Positions 28,204 to 36,552 of a stretch of 40,662 bases of DNA are shown here, piece after piece (the first letter of the stretch is position 1; every line of letters starts with the position of its first letter). The stretch is taken from NCBI GenBank assembly GCA_028706655.1, contig JAQTVW010000003.1:1-40662 (forward strand). Reading direction: 5' to 3'. Both the position numbers and the translations under genes were made by a program. The notes beneath the pieces are model-generated. The model searched no databases. It saw only the letters and a program-made list of their open reading frames with translations, and was not told the origin of the DNA. The DNA is from Dehalococcoidales bacterium. GTDB taxonomy: Bacteria > Chloroflexota > Dehalococcoidia > Dehalococcoidales > RBG-16-60-22.

Positions 28204-28860
28204 ATGTTAAACAAATTAATTAAGACTCTCAGAAGGGACGAAAAAGGCATCACCGGTCTTGAGACCGCCATCATCCTGATTGCCTTTGTCGTCGTAGCGG
28301 CGGTATTCGCCTACACCGCATTGTCCGCCGGTCTCTTCTCGACCCAGAAGAGCTCCGAAGCGGTCTATGCCGGACTCCAGGAAGCCCAGAGCACGCTGGA
28401 ACTCAAGGGTTCCGTTGTTGCCACCGCGGGCACCACCGGAGCCAGCGGCACCATCAAGCAGTTAAGCTTCGTCGTTTCCAACGTTCTGCATGGCGAACCG
28501 ATTGACTTCACTCCGCCTTCCGCAGCCGCAGGTAACACCGGTCTGGCTGACGCAGCCAGCACCAACGTTGTCGTCCTCTCATATGTGGATGATGCGCAGC
28601 GGATAGACGACCTGTATTGGACGATTACCAAGCTGGGGAAAGAAGATGGCGATAACATTCTGGAAGACGGTGAGAAATTCCAGATCGTCGTCGGTAACGC
28701 AACCACTGCTGCCGGCGGCGGCAACATGATCGATGCCCTGACCACGGACCTTAGCCCGAACAAGAAATTCAGTCTTGAAGTCAAGCCCGCAGTCGGCGCT
28801 ATCCTGGTCATTGAGCGCACCACTCCGCCTTACTTCGATGCCATCATGAATCTGCGTTAA
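28204..28860 (+). CDS. arlB2: Archaellin (FlaB/ArlB homolog) 2
   Basis: [78 protein letters not shown] aaggagg at about 28193. Confidence 0.92.
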   Translation: MLNKLIKTLRRDEKGITGLETAIILIAFVVVAAVFAYTALSAGLFSTQKSSEAVYAGLQEAQSTLELKGSVVATAGTTGASGTIKQLSFVVSNVLHGEPIDFTPPSAAAGNTGLADAASTNVVVLSYVDDAQRIDDLYWTITKLGKEDGDNILEDGEKFQIVVGNATTAAGGGNMIDALTTDLSPNKKFSLEVKPAVGAILVIERTTPPYFDAIMNLR

Positions 28861-28927
28861 GCAGAAAACACGTAAACGGATTTGCACTAATCGCAACAAA
28901 ACAGAATTTTTGGAGGAATAAAATAAA

Positions 28928-29581
28928 ATGAATAAACTTTTTAGAATGCATCGCGGGCAGAAGGGTATCACCGGTCTTGAGACCGCCATCATCCTGATTG
29001 CCTTTGTCGTCGTAGCGGCAGTATTCGCCTATACCGCGTTATCCGCCGGTCTCTTCTCCACCCAGAAGAGCTCCGAAGCGGTCTATGCCGGACTTAAAGA
29101 AGCCCAGAGCACCCTGGAACTGCGCGGCTCAGTCATTGCCACTGCCAACGCCACCGGCGCCAGCGGCACTATCAAACAGATAACCTTCACCGTTTCCAAC
29201 GTTCTGCATGGCGAACCTCTTGACTTCACGGCTCCCACCGCCGCGGCTTCTGCCACCGGCGTCGCCAATGCTACCAGCAACAACGTCGTAGTCATTTCCT
29301 ACATCGATGCTTATCAGAGAGTAGACGACCTGTATTGGACTGTTACCAAACTGGGGAAAGATGACGGCGATGACATTCTCGAAGATACCGAGAAATTCCA
29401 GATCACCGTTGGCGGCGATACCGCCGGCGTTGCCCCGGGCAACCTGATTGATGCCCTTGCCAGCACCGACCTCGGCCCCAACACCAAGTTCTCCCTGGAA
29501 ATCAGACCGCCGAACGGCGCGGTGCTCGTCATCGAGCGCACCACTCCGCCCATCATCGATACTATCATGAACCTGCGCTAA
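28928..29581 (+). CDS. arlB3: Archaellin (FlaB/ArlB homolog) 3
   Basis: [77 protein letters not shown]; highly similar to archaellin 2. Confidence 0.92.
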   Translation: MNKLFRMHRGQKGITGLETAIILIAFVVVAAVFAYTALSAGLFSTQKSSEAVYAGLKEAQSTLELRGSVIATANATGASGTIKQITFTVSNVLHGEPLDFTAPTAAASATGVANATSNNVVVISYIDAYQRVDDLYWTVTKLGKDDGDDILEDTEKFQITVGGDTAGVAPGNLIDALASTDLGPNTKFSLEIRPPNGAVLVIERTTPPIIDTIMNLR

Positions 29582-29597
29582 TAACTGCCTGTTTATG

Positions 29598-29628
29598 AGG
29601 GTGGGGATGGCACTACTGTCCCCACCCT
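29598..29628 (+). promoter_or_regulatory. Intercistronic stem-loop after the archaellin genes (attenuator, stabiliser or weak terminator)
   Basis: AGGGTGGGGA (29598-29607) / TCCCCACCCT (29619-29628), 10-bp perfect stem, 11-nt loop, no U-tract following. Confidence 0.6.
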
Positions 29629-29741
29629 TACCCCGCCCGCCCGTGGGACATTGTAGGTCACCCGCTGTCCTGAAGCTGTGGGAAAAGACAAAGGTGGCAA
29701 GAGCCCCAGCGATAGACCACGAGGAGTAACGGAGGGCTTCT

Positions 29742-30218
29742 GTGGAAAAAGCCATAACTACAGCTTTACTCATCATAACGGGAGTGATTTGCATGATATT
29801 CGTTTTCAACAGCGTCTACCCCATGATCAATCGCTCCAGCCATGCTATGGTGAGCATGGCTGATACTATTGATGAGCGGATGAAGAGCCGCGTGAATATC
29901 GTGCACGCCACTAATTCCTCCGACCGCCGGACAATTTATATCTGGGTCAAGAACGTGGGTACGTCCCGCATCGTCGATGTCGAGAGCACCGATGTGTTCT
30001 TCGGCCTGGAAACCAACTTCGCCCGCATCCCGCACGAAAGTGATGCGGGGGGCGTTTATCCCCAGTGGGCGTACACCATTGAAAATGATACCGAATGGAA
30101 AGCCAGTGCGACGGTGAAAATCACGATTACTTATACGGTCGCCCCGAGCTCTGGCACCTATTATATTAAAGTCATCATACCGAACGGTATTGAAGACGAA
30201 TATTACTTCAGCATGTAG
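29742..30218 (+). CDS. Archaellum FlaG/FlaF-like stator/pseudopilin protein (a)
   Basis: GTG start; N-terminal TM MEKAITTALLIITGVICMIFVFNSVYPMINRSSHAM then beta-domain RVNIVHATNSSDRRTIYIWVKNVGTSRIVDVESTDVFFG, the layout of FlaF/FlaG soluble domains. Confidence 0.78.
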   Translation: MEKAITTALLIITGVICMIFVFNSVYPMINRSSHAMVSMADTIDERMKSRVNIVHATNSSDRRTIYIWVKNVGTSRIVDVESTDVFFGLETNFARIPHESDAGGVYPQWAYTIENDTEWKASATVKITITYTVAPSSGTYYIKVIIPNGIEDEYYFSM

Positions 30219-30229
30219 CGGGGGAAGTT

Positions 30230-30754
30230 ATGGAGACAGCGATAGTCTCGATAATTTGTTTAGCACTGGTAGTCTTCGGGGGCATGACGATGTCTCAGGG
30301 CTTTCTTACATCTGTGGACAGCACCACGGTGAGTCTCAAGGAAATCGGGCAGAGCAGCGAAGATATCATGCGCACCCAGATTTCGGTGGAGGATATCTAT
30401 ACCAGCCTTGGCGGCTTGTATTTATATGTGACTCTGGACAACGATGGACAAACGAAGTTATCCAATTTCAGTAAATGGGATGTCATCGTCCAGTACTACG
30501 ATGATGCCGGCATCCTCCATAATATCTGGATGCCGTATACTACCACCAATCCTCCGCCTTCCGGGCAGTGGACGGTGCAGTGGATTTATTACGGCGCAGA
30601 CCCGGAGACGTTCGAGCCGAATATCCTCAATCCCGGGGAACGTATGCGGATCCGGGCTCAATTTAGCCCGGATATCGGAAATGATACCGTCAACATGGTC
30701 ACTATTTCGACCTCTAACGGAGTGCCCATCTCCGCCCAGTTTGACGGTCCATAA
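30230..30754 (+). CDS. Archaellum FlaF/FlaG-like stator/pseudopilin protein (b)
   Basis: METAIVSIICLALVVFGGMTMSQGFLTSVDSTTVSLKEI then GGLYLYVTLDNDGQTKLSNFSKWDVIVQYYDDAG..ILNPGERMRIRAQF; N-terminal TM plus Ig-like beta domain. Confidence 0.75.
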   Translation: METAIVSIICLALVVFGGMTMSQGFLTSVDSTTVSLKEIGQSSEDIMRTQISVEDIYTSLGGLYLYVTLDNDGQTKLSNFSKWDVIVQYYDDAGILHNIWMPYTTTNPPPSGQWTVQWIYYGADPETFEPNILNPGERMRIRAQFSPDIGNDTVNMVTISTSNGVPISAQFDGP

Positions 30755-30788
30755 AATATAAATAATATCGGAGATACAGGATATATAA

Positions 30789-32291
30789 ATGTTTGAAAGC
30801 CTGACCAATAAACTGAAAGCCGTCTTCGAACCGCTGCGTAAGAACCAGCGCCGGAACATGATGAGCTTTGACCTGCTTTATCAGCTTTCTTACATGTCCG
30901 TCATCGCCGCCGGCGGCGTGCCGCGCGCCCAGATATTTGAACGCGCCGCCAAGCTGCCCTGCACCGCGGCGGACTATTTCAACCGCATCGAGCTTGCCTC
31001 CAAAAGATTGAAATATGACTACGCCCAGGCTTGCCGCCTCGTGGGGGAATCCGCCGAGGAAGAATCTATAAAAGCGCTGCTTTTACGGTTTTCCGCCTCG
31101 CTGATATCCGGCGAGCCGGAAGCGGAGTTCCTGGCGCGGGAAGCCGAGGCGCAGGCGGATAACTACGATAATGAATACGGACGCAACCTGGAAGCCATGA
31201 AAATGTGGACTGATGCCTACGTGTCGCTAATCCTTTCCGCGGTACTGGTCATTATCATCGGCATTGTGTCCACCATGATCTGGAAAATCGAGACGAGCCT
31301 GATTATTGCCATGGCATTCATCTCCATCATGACTACGGCGACAGGCGTCTGGCTGATATATGTCGTATCGCCTAAAGAAACAATGGTCTTGAGCTGGGCA
31401 GGCTCCCGTGAACAGCTTATGGCGCAAAGACTGCTCAAGTTTACCCTGCCGCTGGCGGTCATCGGGGGGCTCACCCTGTTGATATTGAAAGCAGACCTCG
31501 GCTGGGTGCTCATCGCCGCGGCGGTCCTGGTCCTTCCAATAGGTGTCGTCATGACCCGCGACGACCAGAAAGTGACCAGTCGCGATGGTGAAGTGGGCAC
31601 TTTCCTGCGGTCGCTGGGCGGCGTCTGCGCCGCACTGGGCACCACGGTCAATTCCGCGCTCAACCGGCTGGACCTGGACTCCATCAACAACCTGCGAAGC
31701 CCGGTCAAAGGACTGCGCACCAGGCTCGTCGCCGGTATCAAGTCCCGAATGTGCTGGAGCCGGTTTATCGACGAGACCGGCAGCGAGCTGACCAACCGCA
31801 GCGTCGGCATGTTTTACGATGCTATCGATATGGGTGGATCGGCAGGTCAAGCCGGCTACCAGGCGTCACTCTTTGCCAGTAAAATTGCGTTGCTTCGCGC
31901 CAGGCGCAAGACGGTTTCCGGTCCTTTCCGCTGGCTTTGCCTGGCGATGCACGGCTCGGTGGTGGTGCTTCTTGTTTTCGTCAGCGAAGTCATCATGTCT
32001 TTCGCGGGAATGGTCTCCCAGGCGCAGGAAGCCATGCCGCGCGTATCAGGCGCGCCGTCCGTGGCGGCTTTCACCAGCTTCAACCTCTCCGGTCTGGAGG
32101 TAATGCATTCTCTGGTGCTGCCCCTTGTTTTGATATTTACCATAGCCAATGCCATCGCGCCCATGCTGGCGGACGGGGGAAGCAAGAAAAAAATTCTCTT
32201 TAATCTGGGCATGACCGCCGCTATTTCCGGCTTTAGCCTGGTGGCGCTGCCCGGTCTGGCACAAGCATTGTTCCTATCGACAGATATGTGA
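30789..32291 (+). CDS. arlJ: Archaellum platform protein FlaJ/ArlJ (TadC/GspF-like)
   Basis: 500 aa with two GspF-like cytoplasmic/TM modules: DLLYQLSYMSVIAAGGVPRAQIFERAAKL..YFNRIELASKRLKYDYAQACRLVGE; C-terminal TMs; position among archaellum genes. Confidence 0.88.
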   Translation: MFESLTNKLKAVFEPLRKNQRRNMMSFDLLYQLSYMSVIAAGGVPRAQIFERAAKLPCTAADYFNRIELASKRLKYDYAQACRLVGESAEEESIKALLLRFSASLISGEPEAEFLAREAEAQADNYDNEYGRNLEAMKMWTDAYVSLILSAVLVIIIGIVSTMIWKIETSLIIAMAFISIMTTATGVWLIYVVSPKETMVLSWAGSREQLMAQRLLKFTLPLAVIGGLTLLILKADLGWVLIAAAVLVLPIGVVMTRDDQKVTSRDGEVGTFLRSLGGVCAALGTTVNSALNRLDLDSINNLRSPVKGLRTRLVAGIKSRMCWSRFIDETGSELTNRSVGMFYDAIDMGGSAGQAGYQASLFASKIALLRARRKTVSGPFRWLCLAMHGSVVVLLVFVSEVIMSFAGMVSQAQEAMPRVSGAPSVAAFTSFNLSGLEVMHSLVLPLVLIFTIANAIAPMLADGGSKKKILFNLGMTAAISGFSLVALPGLAQALFLSTDM

Positions 32292-32292
32292 G

Positions 32293-32493
32293 GTGAAAAT
32301 AATGACCAGCGAAGAACGAATCAAGGCACTTGAAGAGGAATTTCAGCAGGCGAAGGAAGAAATCAGGCAGATACTGATGGATATCCGCACTTACCTTATG
32401 GAGGCGCAGACTCCTATCCCGAACGACCTGGAGCGCGCGGAGATGAGGGCGGAATCTTCCCGACAGGTAGCGGACAGAGGAGGTAAAGCCTAA
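32293..32493 (+). CDS. Small coiled-coil protein, tandem paralog of the N-terminus of the next gene
   Basis: ERIKALEEEFQQAKEEIRQILMDIRTYLMEAQTPIPND; ATG at 32302 is a more likely start than GTG at 32293. Stop overlaps the next start (taATG). Confidence 0.65.
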   Translation: MKIMTSEERIKALEEEFQQAKEEIRQILMDIRTYLMEAQTPIPNDLERAEMRAESSRQVADRGGKA

Positions 32494-33473
32494 TGGAAAA
32501 TGATGCGAGAATCCAGACTCTGGAAGAAGAGTTTAAACTGATAAAAGGTGAATTGAAACAGACACTGACCAGTGTCCGCGAATATCTGATGGAAACCGGG
32601 CTGCCCGATTCCGAATACACTACCATTCTTGCCGCGATGGCTGGCGGCGCCGAGAGCCAGAAGATAGAAATGAAGGGCGACTTCGCCATGCCGAAGAAGC
32701 CGGAACCGGAAGAGGAAGAGGAAATCGTCGAGGAACTGGAAGAGACCCAGGATAATGAATCGAACGATTCGCAGGCTGAGGACTCCGAAGATTCCGGCGA
32801 CGATGTTGAAGAATCGGAAGAAGAGTTAGGAGAGTCCGGCGCATCGGACGATGCTGACGAATCAGACGGGTCTCCGGAAGCAGAAGCGTTAGAACAAGCA
32901 GAAGCTGCCGGAGAAGAAATGCTTGCTGAAAATGGCGGCGAACTGTCACAGGGGGAACAGATGGCTCAAGGACTCATGGAACCGCAGACTGCATACGCAA
33001 GGATGGGCAGGGTAATCGCCCAGGATACGCCGCGGGTCAACCTGCTGGCGAACCTCATCCGCTGGGTGGCTGCCGCCAGAAGAGAAATCGGCGTCGAGCA
33101 ACTGGCGACCTTCCTGGAAGTCTATGGCATCTGCGGGCACCTGACACCGGAGCTTAAAGAAGTGATTATCCGGCTTTCTGATGTGGCGCAGCCGCAATCT
33201 GAAGAAGCGGGTGCGGCTGATGTCTGGAGCCGGTTGCTGCTGGAACTGCATGGCATCCTCACCGGCGCAGACGCTCCGGCGCATGCGATGAAACCCATCT
33301 GGAACGATGGCAAAGCCGCCGTACCTGCCGTTAAAGAAAAGGTTGAGGAGCCCAAAGACGAGCCGATGCAGCTGAAGCTGGTTTTAAAGGATAGTAAAGG
33401 CAACGACCGCGAGTTCAATCTCAACCTCACTCCCGCGGCGGAAACCAAAAAACCACCGGCTAAGCGCAAATAG
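32493..33473 (+). CDS. FlaD/E-like archaellum accessory protein with coiled-coil N-terminus and acidic linker
   Basis: N-terminal RIQTLEEEFKLIKGELKQTLTSVREYLME; long Glu/Asp/Ser-rich linker; then VNLLANLIRWVAAARREIGVEQLATFLEVYGICGHLTPELKEVIIRLSDVA resembling the FlaD/E domain. Confidence 0.68.
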   Translation: MENDARIQTLEEEFKLIKGELKQTLTSVREYLMETGLPDSEYTTILAAMAGGAESQKIEMKGDFAMPKKPEPEEEEEIVEELEETQDNESNDSQAEDSEDSGDDVEESEEELGESGASDDADESDGSPEAEALEQAEAAGEEMLAENGGELSQGEQMAQGLMEPQTAYARMGRVIAQDTPRVNLLANLIRWVAAARREIGVEQLATFLEVYGICGHLTPELKEVIIRLSDVAQPQSEEAGAADVWSRLLLELHGILTGADAPAHAMKPIWNDGKAAVPAVKEKVEEPKDEPMQLKLVLKDSKGNDREFNLNLTPAAETKKPPAKRK

Positions 33474-33509
33474 TAAATTATATTCCTCAGGGAAAAGGGA
33501 AGTGATGTT

Positions 33510-34226
33510 ATGGCGGAACCGAAAGTAAAAAGAGAGGTAATCTGCACGGGGGTCGCGGAAGTGGACGAGCGGCTGGGCGGCGGCATACCCGTCGGTTCGC
33601 TGTGCTTGATTGAAGGGCACTCTGATTCCGGGAAGAGCGTGCTCTGCCAGCACCTGACCTACGGTACTCTCTCCAACGCCGAGTCATCGGTGGCTTACTA
33701 CACTACGGAGAACAGCATCCGCAGCCTGGTCACGCAGATGGATTCGCTCTCCATGTATACCATGGACCATTTTCTGGCAGACCATTTCCGCATTTATCCG
33801 CTGATATTCCGGAACAACACCCATGACGGCAAAAAACCGTTTATGGTGCTGACGCACCATTTTTCAAAACTGCCCAAGCAATTCAAGCTGGTGATTATCG
33901 ATTCGATTACGATTCTCGTGGCGCACAGTAACCCCGTCTCGATTATCGATTTCTTTTCCCAGTGCAAACAGCTGTGCGATGACGGACGCTCTATCATCGT
34001 CGTCTCCCACTCGTATGCCTTCGAAGAAGACATGTTGGCGCGTACCCGCTCGCTATGTGATGCCCGTTTCCGTCTCCGGCTGGAGCAGATCGGCGACCGT
34101 ATGGTCAAGCTGATGGAAGTACTCAAGGTGCGCGGCGCCGACCGTCCCACGGGAGATGTTGTGAGCTTTGATATTGAACCCAAAGTTGGGATGCGTATCA
34201 TCCCGCTGGCTAAGGCGAGGGTCTAG
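33510..34226 (+). CDS. arlH: Archaellum ATPase-like protein FlaH/ArlH (RecA/KaiC-like)
   Basis: ICTGVAEVDERLGGGIPVGSLCLIEGHSDSGKSVLCQHLTYG Walker A; FKLVIIDSITILVAHS Walker B; C-terminal FDIEPKVGMRIIPLAKARV. Confidence 0.93.
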   Translation: MAEPKVKREVICTGVAEVDERLGGGIPVGSLCLIEGHSDSGKSVLCQHLTYGTLSNAESSVAYYTTENSIRSLVTQMDSLSMYTMDHFLADHFRIYPLIFRNNTHDGKKPFMVLTHHFSKLPKQFKLVIIDSITILVAHSNPVSIIDFFSQCKQLCDDGRSIIVVSHSYAFEEDMLARTRSLCDARFRLRLEQIGDRMVKLMEVLKVRGADRPTGDVVSFDIEPKVGMRIIPLAKARV

Positions 34227-34234
34227 GAGGCTCC

Positions 34235-35986
34235 GTGCTCAAGCTGCCGTTTGAGTTCAAGTCTTGCACCCAGGAGTGCGGCAAAATCTGCGGCACGGAA
34301 GTCGAACACTGCTCGACGTATCAAAAACTGCCGCCGCCGATCCAGGAAGTATGCAAGAAGAGCCCGCACCTGCTGAATTACCTGCATGCCTTCCCGATAG
34401 ACAAACTGGGCATGCCGGAATATTTCGCCAAGGTGGGGCGCAGCTTGAAAGGGAAGAAGAACCCCAACCTGATTTACCCGGCAGGCAGTGATGTCTTCAT
34501 TCATATCCTGTCTAATCCTGAAGATGTCCGCGACCATTACGTTCCCATCGAACCCAGTCTCGCGGACGGGCAGGAAGACTTCCTTGATCAGATTGAGGCG
34601 CGGCTGGCGGACTATGTGGAAGACCTGGAAGGGATTACCGAAGCCGCCAAACGGCTGGAAGTCGTGATGCAAATCGTGGACAAGGTGGTCAATGTGAGGG
34701 CTGTGCTCCCGCCTAAAGCCGGCGCCGGGAAAAAGAGCGGCAGATTCGGGATGCTGACCGCCACAAAAGAAAAACTGGTCATCACGCCCGTGCAATATGC
34801 CAGTCTGCGCTACCTGCTGCGCCGCAAACTGGAAGGACTGGGGCTGCTGCAACCCCTGATTGACGACCCCAACATTGAAGATATTTCTTGCTCCGGACTG
34901 GGCAACATCTTCGTCGAACATAAGCTCTTCGGCGGACTGCGCACCAGCATCTGCTTTGAAGAACATACCGAGCTGGACAAATTTGTCATCCAGCTTGCCG
35001 AGGGTATCAGGCACCCGGTTACCTTCCGCGAACCCTGCGTCGACGCCACGCTGCCGGACGGCTCTCGTATCAACATCGTCTACGGCACGGATGTCTCCAA
35101 GAGAGGCAGCAACTTCACCATCCGAAAATTTTCGGATACCCCCATCAGCGTACTGGAACTGGTGGGATTCAACTCCATGAACTATGAAATGGCGGCGTAC
35201 CTTTCGATTATTCTCCAGGAAGGGATGAATGTCTGGGTGTCCGGAGAGACTGCTTCCGGTAAGACGACTCTGCTCAATGCGCTGACTACTTTCATTGCGC
35301 CCGAAGCTAAAATCGTCAGCATCGAAGATACCCCGGAAGTGCAGGTGCCGCACCATAACTGGATCCGCGGCGTAACCCGCGGCTCCGCCAAAAACTCGGA
35401 ATCTTCAGAGGTCTCCATGTTCGATCTGCTCAAGGCTGCCTTGCGGCAGAGACCCAACCTGATTATTGTCGGTGAAATCCGTGGTGCGGAAGGAGCAATC
35501 GCATTCCAGGCAATGCAGACCGGACATGCCTGCATGAGTACCTTCCATGCCGCCTCCGTCGCCAAGCTCATCCAGCGCGTCACCGGCAATCCCATCAACG
35601 TGCCCAAGACTTATGTCGATAACCTCAACGTGATTATCATTGCACAACAGGTGCGTCTGCCCAGCGGCTCGCTCGCCCGCCGCGTCACCAGCATCAATGA
35701 AATAGTCAGCTATGATTCAGTATCCGATTCATTTTCATTTATTGAAGTATTTAACTGGGACCCGCTGACCGATACCTTCAATTTTCGCGGCTTTCAGAAC
35801 TCCTATCTGCTGGAGTACAAGATTGCGCCGCGGCGCGGCTTGCCGCACGAAAAACGCCGCGAGGTATATAAGGTGCTTAAGCAGCGCGCCGATATTTTAA
35901 AAAGGATTGCCGACCAAAAAAAGACCAACTTTTATGAAGTATATGCTATTTTGTCCAAGGCAAAACGGGACGGGCTTTTCCGCTAA
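34235..35986 (+). CDS. arlI: Archaellum assembly/rotation ATPase FlaI/ArlI
   Basis: GTG start 9 nt after arlH stop; VWVSGETASGKTTLLNALTTFIAPEAKIVSIEDTPEVQVPHHNWI, RPNLIIVGEIRGAEGAIAFQAMQTGHACMSTFHAAS (Walker A, Asp box, Walker B, His box). Confidence 0.95.
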   Translation: MLKLPFEFKSCTQECGKICGTEVEHCSTYQKLPPPIQEVCKKSPHLLNYLHAFPIDKLGMPEYFAKVGRSLKGKKNPNLIYPAGSDVFIHILSNPEDVRDHYVPIEPSLADGQEDFLDQIEARLADYVEDLEGITEAAKRLEVVMQIVDKVVNVRAVLPPKAGAGKKSGRFGMLTATKEKLVITPVQYASLRYLLRRKLEGLGLLQPLIDDPNIEDISCSGLGNIFVEHKLFGGLRTSICFEEHTELDKFVIQLAEGIRHPVTFREPCVDATLPDGSRINIVYGTDVSKRGSNFTIRKFSDTPISVLELVGFNSMNYEMAAYLSIILQEGMNVWVSGETASGKTTLLNALTTFIAPEAKIVSIEDTPEVQVPHHNWIRGVTRGSAKNSESSEVSMFDLLKAALRQRPNLIIVGEIRGAEGAIAFQAMQTGHACMSTFHAASVAKLIQRVTGNPINVPKTYVDNLNVIIIAQQVRLPSGSLARRVTSINEIVSYDSVSDSFSFIEVFNWDPLTDTFNFRGFQNSYLLEYKIAPRRGLPHEKRREVYKVLKQRADILKRIADQKKTNFYEVYAILSKAKRDGLFR

Positions 35987-36021
35987 AATCCGGTCCGCAG
36001 CCGTAACGAAGGGGGTACGAA

Positions 36022-36552
36022 ATGTTTTTTAATGCGCGCCGCTCCAAAGATAAGGGTGTCCCGCCAGAGAAACCGGGCGAAGACAGCGCGGAACTCAAAG
36101 TACAGCAAATAGAAAGCCTCGAAGAACTGGTCGCCAGGCGGACCCAGGGACTAAAGGAAGCCCAGCAGCAATTGAGCCAGCTGACCACGGAAGCCGCTCC
36201 CAAAGAGGGGAAAGAAGACCCCAAGGTGGATGCACTCTTTACACAACCCGCTCCGCCGGTGGAAGCAGCGAAGCTGGAAGAGACCGTGCTCAAGACAGTA
36301 GACCTCAACTCTTTGCTTAAAACCGAGACGCCGCCGGTTGAAGTTAAAGCCGCTCCGGCGGTAGAGAAGGTAGTCGCCGAAAAGAAGCCGGAAGAAATCA
36401 TGAGTGATTCTTTGGCTGACCTCTTCAATCAGGAAGATGAAAAAGAAAATCCCCTCGCGGGGCTTATCCGCTCTTTACCGGTAGTCTCCGCAGGCGAACT
36501 CCTCAACGAAGCCAAAGAAGTGAGTACCATCATCAGGGAATGGCGGCGCTAA
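36022..36552 (+). CDS. Uncharacterised cytoplasmic coiled-coil protein in archaellum operon
   Basis: SD gaaggggg before ATG; N-terminal coiled coil VQQIESLEELVARRTQGLKEAQQQLSQL, Pro/Glu/Ala-rich middle, C-terminal PLAGLIRSLPVVSAGELLNEAKEVSTIIREWRR. Confidence 0.8.
   Translation: MFFNARRSKDKGVPPEKPGEDSAELKVQQIESLEELVARRTQGLKEAQQQLSQLTTEAAPKEGKEDPKVDALFTQPAPPVEAAKLEETVLKTVDLNSLLKTETPPVEVKAAPAVEKVVAEKKPEEIMSDSLADLFNQEDEKENPLAGLIRSLPVVSAGELLNEAKEVSTIIREWRR

Noticed and set aside
27489-32291. Bacterial type IV pilus or Tad pilus interpretation
   Set aside because: No PilB/PilQ/CpaF/RcpA-type genes, archaellins lack the canonical pilin Glu5 context, and FlaH plus FlaI are present; archaellum fits better.
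34223-35356. 377-aa minus-strand ORF
   Set aside because: Antisense to arlI, which has clear Walker motifs; the His/Arg/Gln-rich translation is typical of GC-rich shadow ORFs.
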